NCBI GenBank assembly: GCA_964428345.1
Contig: CAYRYD010000005.1
Span: 1 to 64,000 of the forward strand
Direction: 5' to 3'
From: JABDMH01 sp964428345
GTDB lineage: Bacteria; Bacteroidota; Bacteroidia; Chitinophagales; Saprospiraceae
Length of the DNA stretch: 64,000 bases
Numbering within the stretch: the stretch's first letter is position 1; every line of letters begins with the position of its first letter. Below, one piece after another: positions 1-7,760 of the stretch. The notes under the pieces were generated by a model. It did no database searches. It was given only the letters and a program-made list of their open reading frames with translations, and was not told the origin of the DNA. The translations under genes and the position numbers were made by a program.

Positions 1-333
1 GAATCCTGTGCATCTTTTAATCTTCAAGAATCCTGTTCAAGACCATTGCAATTCAGTTTGTCTGAACAGGATTTATTGGATTGCCGGATGGTCATGATTT
101 AGCTTAGGTTGTTTTGATATTTATATCAGTTTCTTGGGGAAGGTGATGTTAATATCTATAATTTGCCCTTTCGGGATTATACAATATTTAATCTGGAAAG
201 TCTCCAAGGGGTCATGACCCCTTGGACCGTATTGATTTGCCGGTTTCGTCCTGAAAGAATTTCAACTGAAATGAATCCCAACCAGCGAAGAATCACCAAA
301 TTCAGGGACTTCTGTTTACAGGAGTAAATATTC
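1..333. other. Non-coding left edge with inverted repeats
   Basis: I see no gene in this stretch. Near the left edge there is an inverted repeat, AATCCTGTTCA at about 30-40 answered by TGAACAGGATT at about 63-73, of the AGGATT type common in Bacteroidota intergenic DNA. A perfect palindrome lies at 203-226 and is listed separately. The region is downstream of the minus-strand gene ending at 334, so one or both structures may act as terminators. Confidence 0.5.
203..226. repeat. 24-bp perfect palindrome
   Basis: The half site TCCAAGGGGTCA is followed directly by its exact reverse complement TGACCCCTTGGA, giving a 24-bp perfect palindrome with no spacer. It sits 108 bp downstream of the stop of the minus-strand DUF1080 gene. 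It could be a regulator-binding site, a REP-like mobile hairpin or a cruciform; it lacks a following T-run, so a simple terminator is less likely. Confidence 0.6.
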
Positions 334-1077
334 TTAAAGCTCCTTTATATAGATCCTCCGGAATTGAACAAGGCTGGGTGGACTTACCCATTCCCCGTCT
401 ACTTTACTTCCATGGTGTTGCAGTCCGATAGGTCCCTCTTCCGGGATGCCGGGCAAAAGGGCTTTATCGATGACCAGGATACCATTCAACTCAACAGTCA
501 TGCGGTTTTTCTGCATGGTGATTTTGAAGGTATTCCACTCACCGATATTTTTATCGGCATTGACCAGGGGTGTCACACCACGGCGCACATCCACTGGCAT
601 GTTTTCATCCATCCGGTATCCATATACTTCACCCGAACCAATTGGCCAGTTCCAGATGTTGGCCTGACATTTACCCACGCCACGCAGGAGGATACCGGAA
701 TCGGAGTCTGGCACCACCATGGTCATCGGCTTGCCTTTATCATCCAGTTTGTGAAGACCGCTGGGAAGAATGAACGGGACATTGGGATTTTTCCAGGGAA
801 CTTCCTTGATGCGCCAGTCGACATACAGGACGAAATCCTTATACACTTTGGAAGACCATAGGTTTTTGTCTTCCCCGGCCTCGCTCTCTGCATCGTAGTC
901 AATGACTCCATTGATAATTTTCCAATGGCCATTGTCCCCTTCAGGTATCTTCCAGTTGGTAAAATCTTTTCCGTTAAACAACGAGGTGAATCCTTTGGGG
1001 ATCTTTTCCTCACCGGTCTGGGCCCATACTGTCAGCGCCATGGCCAGCATCATGGTTGTAAAGTATAATGATTTCAT
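334..1077 (-). CDS. Secreted DUF1080 (3-keto-disaccharide hydrolase-like) protein
   Basis: The 247-residue protein starts with a Sec signal peptide of about 19 residues (ending near VWAQ) and continues as a single DUF1080 domain, recognisable from the opening FTSLFNGKDFTNWKI, the central DSGILLRG segment and the closing GPIGLQHHG block. DUF1080 is a concanavalin-like beta-sandwich family; some members hydrolyse 3-keto-glycosides. It most likely acts in the periplasm or at the cell surface on sugar substrates. It lies 17 bp downstream of another minus-strand secreted protein, so the two probably form an operon. Length is normal for a one-domain member. The family call is firm; the substrate is unknown. 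Confidence 0.85.
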   Translation of the reverse strand: MKSLYFTTMMLAMALTVWAQTGEEKIPKGFTSLFNGKDFTNWKIPEGDNGHWKIINGVIDYDAESEAGEDKNLWSSKVYKDFVLYVDWRIKEVPWKNPNVPFILPSGLHKLDDKGKPMTMVVPDSDSGILLRGVGKCQANIWNWPIGSGEVYGYRMDENMPVDVRRGVTPLVNADKNIGEWNTFKITMQKNRMTVELNGILVIDKALLPGIPEEGPIGLQHHGSKVDGEWVSPPSLVQFRRIYIKEL

Positions 1078-1094
1078 ATTATTTATTAACAGGT

Positions 1095-1925
1095 TTAATT
1101 TTCAGTCTGATGAACGAAGTCAGTCCATTCACGGCTTTCCCAGTACGCCGCAGCACCGCCGGATTCGGGTGCGAGGTAAGAACCTTCGACGAGGTAAGAA
1201 CCCAGTTCTTCAGCGAGTGCCTTCAGGGGATGAAAAACCTGCCTGACAACATCCTGCTCCGGGCCTCCCGTAGGCCAGAATCTTTCCCTTGCCGCCACTG
1301 ACTCAATAGTGAAAATGGTAATATATGTACCCTTGTTTTCCCCGGCGACCGCTTTATAGTACAAAAGCTGCATATCGGGGAGTAACTGCCCGACTGCAGG
1401 ATGCAGTTTTTCGATGACCAGCTTTTCAAATTCTTCCGCACGACCGGGTTTTACTTTCAGGTAATGAATGCCCAGCATACCTGTTACTGGAAAGGATTTT
1501 ATTTTATCCGCACCGATGAGCCGGTATTCCGTATAAGCCCCGGGGTCACTCAGAAAATCAGAGAGCTTCACCGGGGTGTTGGGGGAAGAAAAATGATGAT
1601 CTGTAAAGGGACTGCCGGTGCCCAGTGACTTCCGGTCTGATTCCTTTAGGCCTATGCATGTGAGCAGTACCTCACCTTTGCGGTTACCACGGTCCGCCAT
1701 AAGGGCATAAATGTTGACCTTTTTATGCTTATTCCAGTTGGGTGCCTGGTCATTTACATAGTTCTGTAGTGCCCCGGGGGTTACATCAGGTTTAAGATGA
1801 GAGGTGCTGACCATGATCACTTCGCCGATGCGAATGCCCTGAGCACTGATCGTACCCGAAACAACAGTCAGTATACAGAAGATTGAAACCATCCCAGTCC
1901 CGTGTCTGATCATTGTTCGAAGCAT
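1095..1925 (-). CDS. Exported protein of unknown function, possible duplicated ferredoxin-like fold
   Basis: The 276-residue product has an N-terminal signal peptide (hydrophobic run followed by TISAQG near residue 30). I do not recognise a named family. Two segments resemble each other: residues about 36-95 (IMVSTSHLKP...GEVLLTCIG) and about 150-205 (GIHYLKVKPG...YITIFTIES), each strand-helix-strand-strand in feel, as in dimeric alpha-beta barrel proteins built by duplication. That fold is my inference. It is upstream of, and probably co-transcribed with, the DUF1080 gene. The start is the first ATG; a second at codon 5 is also possible. Confidence 0.6.
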   Translation of the reverse strand: MLRTMIRHGTGMVSIFCILTVVSGTISAQGIRIGEVIMVSTSHLKPDVTPGALQNYVNDQAPNWNKHKKVNIYALMADRGNRKGEVLLTCIGLKESDRKSLGTGSPFTDHHFSSPNTPVKLSDFLSDPGAYTEYRLIGADKIKSFPVTGMLGIHYLKVKPGRAEEFEKLVIEKLHPAVGQLLPDMQLLYYKAVAGENKGTYITIFTIESVAARERFWPTGGPEQDVVRQVFHPLKALAEELGSYLVEGSYLAPESGGAAAYWESREWTDFVHQTEN

Positions 1926-2372
1926 GATTTATTTTTTAGTCAAGCACCAAGGCATATTGTACTGCCCTCTTCGAATTTACCATAAATAGCGGAGAAAGCC
2001 GGTGAGTTTATGAAATACCAGGGTAGTGGGTGCCTTTCCAACGGATGAAAAAGAGCATTAACAACTGCCAAAAAAGTTCGCTCAATGCTAACCGTCAGGT
2101 GGTCAGCCAGGACATCCAGGGATATGGAGATGAATATGACCTGGTTCCAGAGCAACAGGCATTGATAAATTGGGTGTCAAATTTAACGGTCACCGGCCGC
2201 CGAAGCCCAGTGGTGCCACTACCATGAAAATACGGGTATATAAAAAAAGAAAGCCCAATGAAGATGATCCGTTGGGCGAAGGAACTTGCATTGCTAATGA
2301 TAACTGGTGTTGAGGGGGCTAGTAGATAATGGGGAGTTTGGAAATAGCGGTCGTCGACCGCCGAAGCCCTGG

Positions 2373-2472
2373 NNNNNNNNNNNNNNNNNNNNNNNNNNNN
2401 NNNNNNNNNNNNNNNNNNNNNNNNNNNNNNNNNNNNNNNNNNNNNNNNNNNNNNNNNNNNNNNNNNNNNNNN
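2373..2472. other. Assembly gap (100 N)
   Basis: Exactly 100 consecutive N bases, the usual placeholder for a gap of unknown length. It falls inside the tRNA-Asp repeat modules: the left edge stops at the GCCGAAGCCCTGG motif and the right edge resumes at TGAGGTATTAC, which are adjacent in the intact copy at 2630-2650. The real sequence could be nearly nothing or one or more extra repeat/tRNA units. Confidence 0.98.
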
Positions 2473-2680
2473 TGAGGTATTACTATGGAATATGGAAGGT
2501 TTTCAAAAAAAAAGGCCCAATGGAGATGATCCATCGGGCGAAGGATCCATTGTTCGGGTTATATGATCTGGCTATGGAGCAAACAGGCACCGATAATCAG
2601 GAGTTTGGAAAATTAGCGGTCACCGACCGCCGAAGCCCTGGTGAGGTATTACTATGGAATATGGAAGGTTTTCAAAAAAA

Positions 2681-2713
2681 AAGGCCCAATGGAGATTATC
2701 CATCGGGCGAAGG
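2681..2713 (-). terminator. Rho-independent terminator of tRNA-Asp
   Basis: Read on the minus strand directly after the tRNA: GCCCGATGGA, a five-base loop (TAATC), TCCATTGGGC, then a run of nine T. The stem is ten pairs with one G-U. Two more copies of the same terminator lie further left, at about 2510-2540 and 2250-2281; the leftmost has a stem mismatch. Confidence 0.8.
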
Positions 2714-2787
2714 CGGTCCGGACGGGACTCGAACCCGCGACCCCGTGCGTGACAGGCACGTATTCTAACCAACTGAACTACCGGACC
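2714..2787 (-). tRNA. tRNA-Asp (anticodon GTC)
   Basis: The minus strand folds as a complete cloverleaf: acceptor GGTCCGG paired with CCGGACC and discriminator G; D arm GTTC/GAAT around AGTTGGTTA; anticodon stem CGTGC/GCACG with loop CTGTCAC, hence anticodon GTC for aspartate; T arm GCGGG/CCCGT with loop TTCGAGT. CCA is not encoded. A T-rich terminator follows at once. A good Bacteroidota-type promoter lies about 120 bases upstream and a fragment resembling the 5' half of a tRNA lies between them at 2872-2888. Confidence 0.95.
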
Positions 2788-3182
2788 TAAAATTTTTCTG
2801 GGTAGTCCTGCATGGACTTTTCTCATACAGGTTTTCACCAACAGGCCGAAGCTTTAGCGAAGGAGGAAAACAACGGAACTACCGAACCTCACTTTAGAAG
2901 CGGTGCAAATGTAGCACCATTTTGCCAATCCCGCAACTTCTGTATTCCTTTTTTCCGCATACAGCATATTTTGATGCCAGGGGATAAATTTGGTGCAAGG
3001 TATCCGACAATAAAGCAGCTAAATTGCGTTTCTTTTAACAAAGGCTGCCTGCTGTTTTGTTCCGGAAATGATCATCGCAGGCATGATTTTTGAAGTGCTT
3101 ATTTTGTTAAGCATTCCCAGACCTGTTTTCCGGACCAGTCTCCCGGTCGAACCACTCTCTAAAACGGCTATTGTAGCAGATC
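2788..3182. other. Intergenic region between divergent tRNA-Asp and CAP-protein gene
   Basis: No gene is seen. On the minus strand it holds the tRNA promoter (2906-2936) and, at 2872-2888, a 17-base stretch matching the tRNA-Asp 5' end (acceptor and start of the D arm) at 15 positions, which looks like the stump of a deleted tRNA copy. The rest, towards 3183, presumably carries the promoter of the plus-strand gene; I see no clear consensus there. Confidence 0.5.
2906..2936 (-). promoter_or_regulatory. Bacteroidota-type promoter for tRNA-Asp
   Basis: On the minus strand TTG (2936-2934), a 20-base spacer and TACATTTG (2913-2906) match the Bacteroidota primary sigma consensus TTG-N19/20-TAnnTTTG. 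Transcription should start near 2899 and read through a tRNA 5' stump into the intact tRNA-Asp. Confidence 0.6.
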
Positions 3183-4490
3183 ATGAAAAGGATCCCCCTG
3201 TGCTGCCTGTTTTTGTTGGGCTGGTCTCTGGTGACAGGCCAGCCAGTTTCTGTGGTGGTGGAAGCCTATATCCGTTCCATCGCTCCCGGACCGGTATTTC
3301 ACCTGGAGGTGATTGAGATCAGAAACGGTCAACTGGACGTTAGGTCGTTACCGGTTACCCTGGCACCGGATCGGGAACATCTCGTACCCGGCATCCGGAG
3401 GTTCAGGATCCAGCGTTGGCTCCTTACCCTGGTAAAGGGTTCCGAAGGAGATCAATGGCGACTGCAGTCGGCCTACGGATTGGGTGATCCATCTGGCCCG
3501 GAACAACATTCACCCTTTCCGGGGCCGCTGATGATCGATCCCAATCCGGTGGAAGTGCTGAATGAACATGCCCGGGTCAATATCGGAGAACAGGAACAAC
3601 AGATCGTGGAGTTGACCAATATCCAGCGATGGAACAATGGCATGCGCGCACCCCTGAAGCAGGTAGATTTGCTGCACAACTCCGCCGATGGGCATAGCGA
3701 GGCCATGGCCGACCTGGATTTCTTTGCCCATTGCAACCTGAATACGGGCCAGTCTCCATTCCAACGCATGACTGCTGCCGGTTACAGCTGGAATGCTGCC
3801 GCGGAAAACATTGCGGCGGGAAGCAGCACCGCTACCGGCACGATGAACCAGTGGATGAACAGCTCCGGTCACCGCAATAATATCCTGAGTACTTCGTACC
3901 GGGAAATCGGTGTTGGCTATCAGTCCGCTGCCGGTGGTCCGGCTGACCGGCTCGATCAGGATGGCAACTGTGAGCAGGATGCTTCCGGCGGACCTTATGT
4001 CTATTACTGGACCCAGAATTTTGGCAGGAGAAGCAACGTTTATCCGGTAGTGATCGAAAGGGAGCTGGCAGAAACCACGGAACGAACCGTGGATCTTTAT
4101 GTTTATGGTCCATCCAGCGCTGTATCCATGCGCTTCAGCAATGATGGCACCAGCTGGTCAGGCTGGGTAGCCTACACCCCCGATTATACCTGGGAACTCA
4201 GTGGAGGCAGTGGACTCAAGACCGTCTATTCCCAGGTGAGCACCGGTGCAAATGGCGGCGGAACTATTTACAGTTCCAGCGATGTGATCCAACTCCATTC
4301 CGACTGCGATCCCATGGTGATCAGTAACACCACCCTTAACGGCACTCAGACCTATACCTCCTGTGAAATTATCGCCGATCCCAATGTGCATATTAACGGA
4401 CAGATCATTTTTCAGGCCGGAACCGTAGTCCTGGGCGAAAATGTCGACGTACCGCTGGGGGCAACCCTCAACATCGAAATACAGAACTGA
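3183..4490 (+). CDS. Secreted CAP/SCP-domain protein with surface C-terminal domain
   Basis: The 435-residue product has a signal peptide (MKRIPLCC... ending near VTGQ20), a unique region to about residue 135, then a CAP (SCP/YkwD-like) domain at about 140-285. Visible CAP features are IVELTNIQRW (141-150), HSEAM (171-175), FAHCN with a His near 183, AENIA (207-211), SSGHRNNIL (227-235) and YYWTQNFG. Both CAP-cavity histidines are present. The C-terminal 60 residues (NTTLNGTQTYTSCE... VVLGENVDVPLGATL) resemble the coat-hanger-like repeat module found at the C-terminus of many Bacteroidota surface proteins. The gene stands alone between tRNA-Asp and the dehydrogenase. CAP proteins have no single bacterial function, so the role is open. 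Confidence 0.8.
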   Translation: MKRIPLCCLFLLGWSLVTGQPVSVVVEAYIRSIAPGPVFHLEVIEIRNGQLDVRSLPVTLAPDREHLVPGIRRFRIQRWLLTLVKGSEGDQWRLQSAYGLGDPSGPEQHSPFPGPLMIDPNPVEVLNEHARVNIGEQEQQIVELTNIQRWNNGMRAPLKQVDLLHNSADGHSEAMADLDFFAHCNLNTGQSPFQRMTAAGYSWNAAAENIAAGSSTATGTMNQWMNSSGHRNNILSTSYREIGVGYQSAAGGPADRLDQDGNCEQDASGGPYVYYWTQNFGRRSNVYPVVIERELAETTERTVDLYVYGPSSAVSMRFSNDGTSWSGWVAYTPDYTWELSGGSGLKTVYSQVSTGANGGGTIYSSSDVIQLHSDCDPMVISNTTLNGTQTYTSCEIIADPNVHINGQIIFQAGTVVLGENVDVPLGATLNIEIQN

Positions 4491-4698
4491 TCCGGTCAGG
4501 AATGCCGGAGTTCAGCCTTATCTCGTCTTCTGCATTGATTCCAGGCCAGATAACCTGAACTGGAAAATGCATTTCTTCCGGTCTTTGTTTGAGAGAATGA
4601 GGGATTCCATACGTATAATTTGACCTGCCGGTGACCCGGGTGAGTTGAATGCAAAGGAATTAATTCCTAGTTTAGGCCACTTATTTCGTGATCTCAAC

Positions 4699-7509
4699 AT
4701 GCTTGTAGAAAAACTCCAGCAGATCCTTCCCCGGGAACGGGTAAAATCCCGGCTCATTGACCGATATGCCTATGCCAGTGATGCCAGTCATTTTTACCTG
4801 GTACCCAAAGTGGTGGTACAGCCGGTTACGATCGAAGAAGTCTGCGGGTTGTTTGCCTTTTCGCACCAGAACCGGGAAAAGATGACCTTCCGGGCCGCCG
4901 GCACCAGTTTTTCGGGTCAGGGAGTGACCGATGGTGTGCTGGTAGACCTTAGCAATCACTGGAGGAAAGTACAGCCTGAATTGGGTGGAAAACAGGTTAG
5001 GGTGGAGCCCGGAGTGATCGGTGCACATGTCAATCTGGCACTGAAGAAATATGGCCGTAAGATCGGACCAGACCCTGCATCGATCAACGCCTGTATGATG
5101 GGAGGGATTCTTTCCAATAATTCAAGCGGGATGTGCTGCGGTGTGGTCAATAATTCGTACCATACCCTGAAATACCTGACATTTGTCCTGCCCAACGGAC
5201 AGGTGTATAACACCGAAAAGCCGCAAGACTACCAGCGTTTTGAAAAAGAAGCCGGAGAGATCTATCGGGGGCTGCTCAGTCTGCGTGATCAGGTACGAAA
5301 GGACCAGGCCCTCGTTGAGCGCATCCGCATGAAATACCGTCAGAAAAATACCGTAGGGTATTGCATCAATGCATTTCTGGATTTCGAGCATCCGCTGGAT
5401 ATTCTTGCCCATGTAATCATCGGAGGAGAAGGGACGCTGGCTTTTATTGCCGAAGCGGTCTTAAATACGATACCCGATCTGCCCTATAAGATCACCGGTA
5501 TGCTTTACTTTGAGAGTCCTGCTGTGGCCTGCAACGCCATCAATGATCTGAAGAGTACCGGTGCCGAAGCACTGGAGTTTATGGACCGGGCCTCTCTGCG
5601 GTCAGTCGAGGACATGCCAGGTGTACCGGCCTTCATCAAAACCCTTCCACCCCAGACGTCAGCTATCCTATGCGAGTTTCAGGAAACGACCGAAGCTGCG
5701 TTGATGGAGAAATACCAAGGCGCACAGCCCGTTTTCGAAAGACTGCCGTTAATGCGTCAGCCGGAGTTTACCCGGGATATGGATGAGCAGGCCCTGCTGT
5801 GGAAGATCCGGAAAGGGATGTATCCGTCGGTGGCCGGCATGCGGGCCAAAGGTACTTCTGCTCTTTTGGAAGATTTTACGTTCCCCGTTGAAAGACTGGG
5901 CGAGGCCGTAGTCGATATCCAGCAGCTTTTTGATAAGTACCATTACGAGAATGGCATTATCTTCGGTCATGCCAAGGATGGCAACCTTCATTTTGCCGTA
6001 TCACAAAGCTTCGTTACCCAGGCCGACATTGATCATTATGAAAAATTTAACGATGATCTGTTTGCCCTGGTGGTTGATAAATACAACGGCTCACTCAAGG
6101 GTGAGCACAGCACAGGACGGGCAGTGTCGGCTTTTGTGGAGAAAGAATGGGGACCGGATGCCTACCGGATTATGAAGGAACTGAAGGCCTTGATCGACCC
6201 GGACAATCTGTTGAATCCGGGTATTGTCATTACGGAAGATAAGCTAACCCACATCCACCATCTCAAGATGATGCCGATCGTTGAGGAGGAGGTCGATCGT
6301 TGTATCGAATGCGGCTTTTGCGAAAACAGCTGTCCCAGCCGGGATTATACCTTAACTCCCCGCCGGCGCATTGCCGTTCGTCGCGCCATGAAGCGACTGG
6401 AGATGGCTGGTGACCTGGCAACCCGTCAAGTCTTACTGAAGGAATATCAGTTTGACGGCATTGACACCTGTGCCGTAGATGGGATGTGTGCCACCACCTG
6501 TCCGGTCGACATCAACACCGGTGATCTGGTCAAGCGATTGCGCCGGGAAAACCATTCGGTTTTTCAGAATAAGGTGGCCCTTTTTCTGGCGAAAAACTTT
6601 AACCTGATTGAGGGCACTGCCAAATTGGGGCTGAGAACCGGATTTTTATTGAACCGTATTTTTGGCCGTGGGTTTATGAAAAATGTAACTTCTTTGTTAC
6701 GTAGGATCTCCGGCGGTATTCCCCGTTGGTCGAAATACCTGGATAGACCGGTTTCTGCCAAGAACCTGCTGGCGTTAAACCATCCACCCAAGCCGGAGAA
6801 TCCCAGGGTCTTGTATTTCAGCGCCTGCATCAACCGCATGATGGGAGGAGACGCTTATCAGACCTTTGCCAGCATTTGCCGAAAGGCAGAGATCGATATC
6901 CTCACCACCTCTTCAGTCAGCAAGTCGTGTTGCGGTCAGATATTTTCATCGAAGGGTTATGCGGCTGCCCATCAGTATACGGTCAACCAGACAATCGGCA
7001 AGTTATTTCGCGACACCAATGAGGGAGCATTGCCGGTGGTCCTCGATGTGACAAGCTGTACCCAGACCCTGCTGCAGTGCCGGCCATACCTGGATGAGGA
7101 GCACCGCAAAAAGTTTGACCAACTGAAGATCCTCGATGTCATTGATTTTGTGGCTGATATGGCCATTCCCAGGTTGCGCATAACCAACCGGAAGGAGAAA
7201 ATCGTCTTTCATCCGGTTTGCTCGGTCCATAAAATGGGGACGATGGGTAAGCTTAAGTCCATCGGATTTGCCTGTGCCCGGCACGCGGAAATTCCGGCTT
7301 TTGCCGGTTGTTGCGGCATGGCAGGTGACCGCGGATTTTATTATCCCGGACTGACGGCTTCTGCCACCAAAAGGGAGTCTGCGGAGGTCAGGCAGTCAGC
7401 CTTCGAAGGCTACTATTCTACTTCGAAAACCTGTGAACTGGCACTGTCGGAGGCAGTCGGAGAATGGTATCAACCCATCCTGAGACTGGTAGACGAGGTG
7501 AGTTCGTAA
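4699..7509 (+). CDS. FAD/4Fe-4S D-lactate-type dehydrogenase (FAD-linked oxidase fused to CCG-domain subunit)
   Basis: A 936-residue fusion. Residues about 20-250 are an FAD-binding type 4 (PCMH) domain (RAAGTSFSGQG, SNNSSGMCCG), about 250-510 the FAD-oxidase C-terminal domain (GHAKDGNLHF, GSLKGEHSTGRAVSAF), then two ferredoxin motifs (CIECGFCENSCPS and CAVDGMCATTCPVDI) and two CCG heterodisulfide-reductase-like domains (SKSCCGQ and FAGCCGMAGDRGF). This layout is that of bacterial D-lactate or other D-2-hydroxyacid dehydrogenases feeding electrons to quinone, acting at the inner membrane face. I chose ATG 4699 because the preceding 18 codons reach only to a TTG and family members begin close to the RYAYASDASHF block. 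It appears monocistronic. Substrate within the D-2-hydroxyacids is not decided by sequence. Confidence 0.85.
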   Translation: MLVEKLQQILPRERVKSRLIDRYAYASDASHFYLVPKVVVQPVTIEEVCGLFAFSHQNREKMTFRAAGTSFSGQGVTDGVLVDLSNHWRKVQPELGGKQVRVEPGVIGAHVNLALKKYGRKIGPDPASINACMMGGILSNNSSGMCCGVVNNSYHTLKYLTFVLPNGQVYNTEKPQDYQRFEKEAGEIYRGLLSLRDQVRKDQALVERIRMKYRQKNTVGYCINAFLDFEHPLDILAHVIIGGEGTLAFIAEAVLNTIPDLPYKITGMLYFESPAVACNAINDLKSTGAEALEFMDRASLRSVEDMPGVPAFIKTLPPQTSAILCEFQETTEAALMEKYQGAQPVFERLPLMRQPEFTRDMDEQALLWKIRKGMYPSVAGMRAKGTSALLEDFTFPVERLGEAVVDIQQLFDKYHYENGIIFGHAKDGNLHFAVSQSFVTQADIDHYEKFNDDLFALVVDKYNGSLKGEHSTGRAVSAFVEKEWGPDAYRIMKELKALIDPDNLLNPGIVITEDKLTHIHHLKMMPIVEEEVDRCIECGFCENSCPSRDYTLTPRRRIAVRRAMKRLEMAGDLATRQVLLKEYQFDGIDTCAVDGMCATTCPVDINTGDLVKRLRRENHSVFQNKVALFLAKNFNLIEGTAKLGLRTGFLLNRIFGRGFMKNVTSLLRRISGGIPRWSKYLDRPVSAKNLLALNHPPKPENPRVLYFSACINRMMGGDAYQTFASICRKAEIDILTTSSVSKSCCGQIFSSKGYAAAHQYTVNQTIGKLFRDTNEGALPVVLDVTSCTQTLLQCRPYLDEEHRKKFDQLKILDVIDFVADMAIPRLRITNRKEKIVFHPVCSVHKMGTMGKLKSIGFACARHAEIPAFAGCCGMAGDRGFYYPGLTASATKRESAEVRQSAFEGYYSTSKTCELALSEAVGEWYQPILRLVDEVSS

Positions 7510-7760
7510 TTGTTTAGTTGTTTGCCTGATTAATTGTTGAACTGGGAGGTCATATGAATCACCTTCGGGATAGTTCTACCGAGGCGTTTTTAACGCCTGA
7601 AAGTTGTGAAAAGAAAAGTATAAGACCTCTCCAGACTTTCGAAGATAATCATAGCCGCATATTTAGCAGCGAATTTTCCAGTCATTGCCTTCTCTGCCAG
7701 AAGTTGATTTAAAAAAGAATCGCTATTTTGAGATAATCTGTATATCGAGCATTGCGACCG

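Larger units (their letters stand above)
1926..2713. repeat. Repeat-rich intergenic region around the assembly gap
   Basis: No gene is seen. Three diverged copies of one module lie here, read on the minus strand: a terminator hairpin followed by a GC-rich hairpin (GCGGTC-GGT-GACCGC in the best copy). The GC-rich hairpins are near 2189, 2346 and 2618 and the terminators near 2250-2281, 2510-2540 and 2681-2712. The copies near the gap are almost identical for about 70 bases. Only the rightmost copy still has an intact tRNA beside it. This looks like the decayed remains of a tandem tRNA array, and the repeat probably caused the assembly break. Confidence 0.6.

Noticed and set aside
723..1013. 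Minus-strand frame inside the DUF1080 gene
   Set aside because: It is an alternative frame of a gene with clear family motifs.
2180..2713. Repeats around the gap as a CRISPR array
   Set aside because: The modules are long, diverged, contain terminator hairpins, and have no regular short spacers or cas genes nearby.
2307..2768. 153-codon frame across the N gap on the plus strand
   Set aside because: It runs through the gap, the repeat modules and the antisense of tRNA-Asp; the coding appearance is due to the repeats and undefined bases.
2620..2841. 73-codon minus-strand frame reading VQLVRIRACHARGRGFESRPD
   Set aside because: This peptide is simply tRNA-Asp translated, a well-known annotation artefact.
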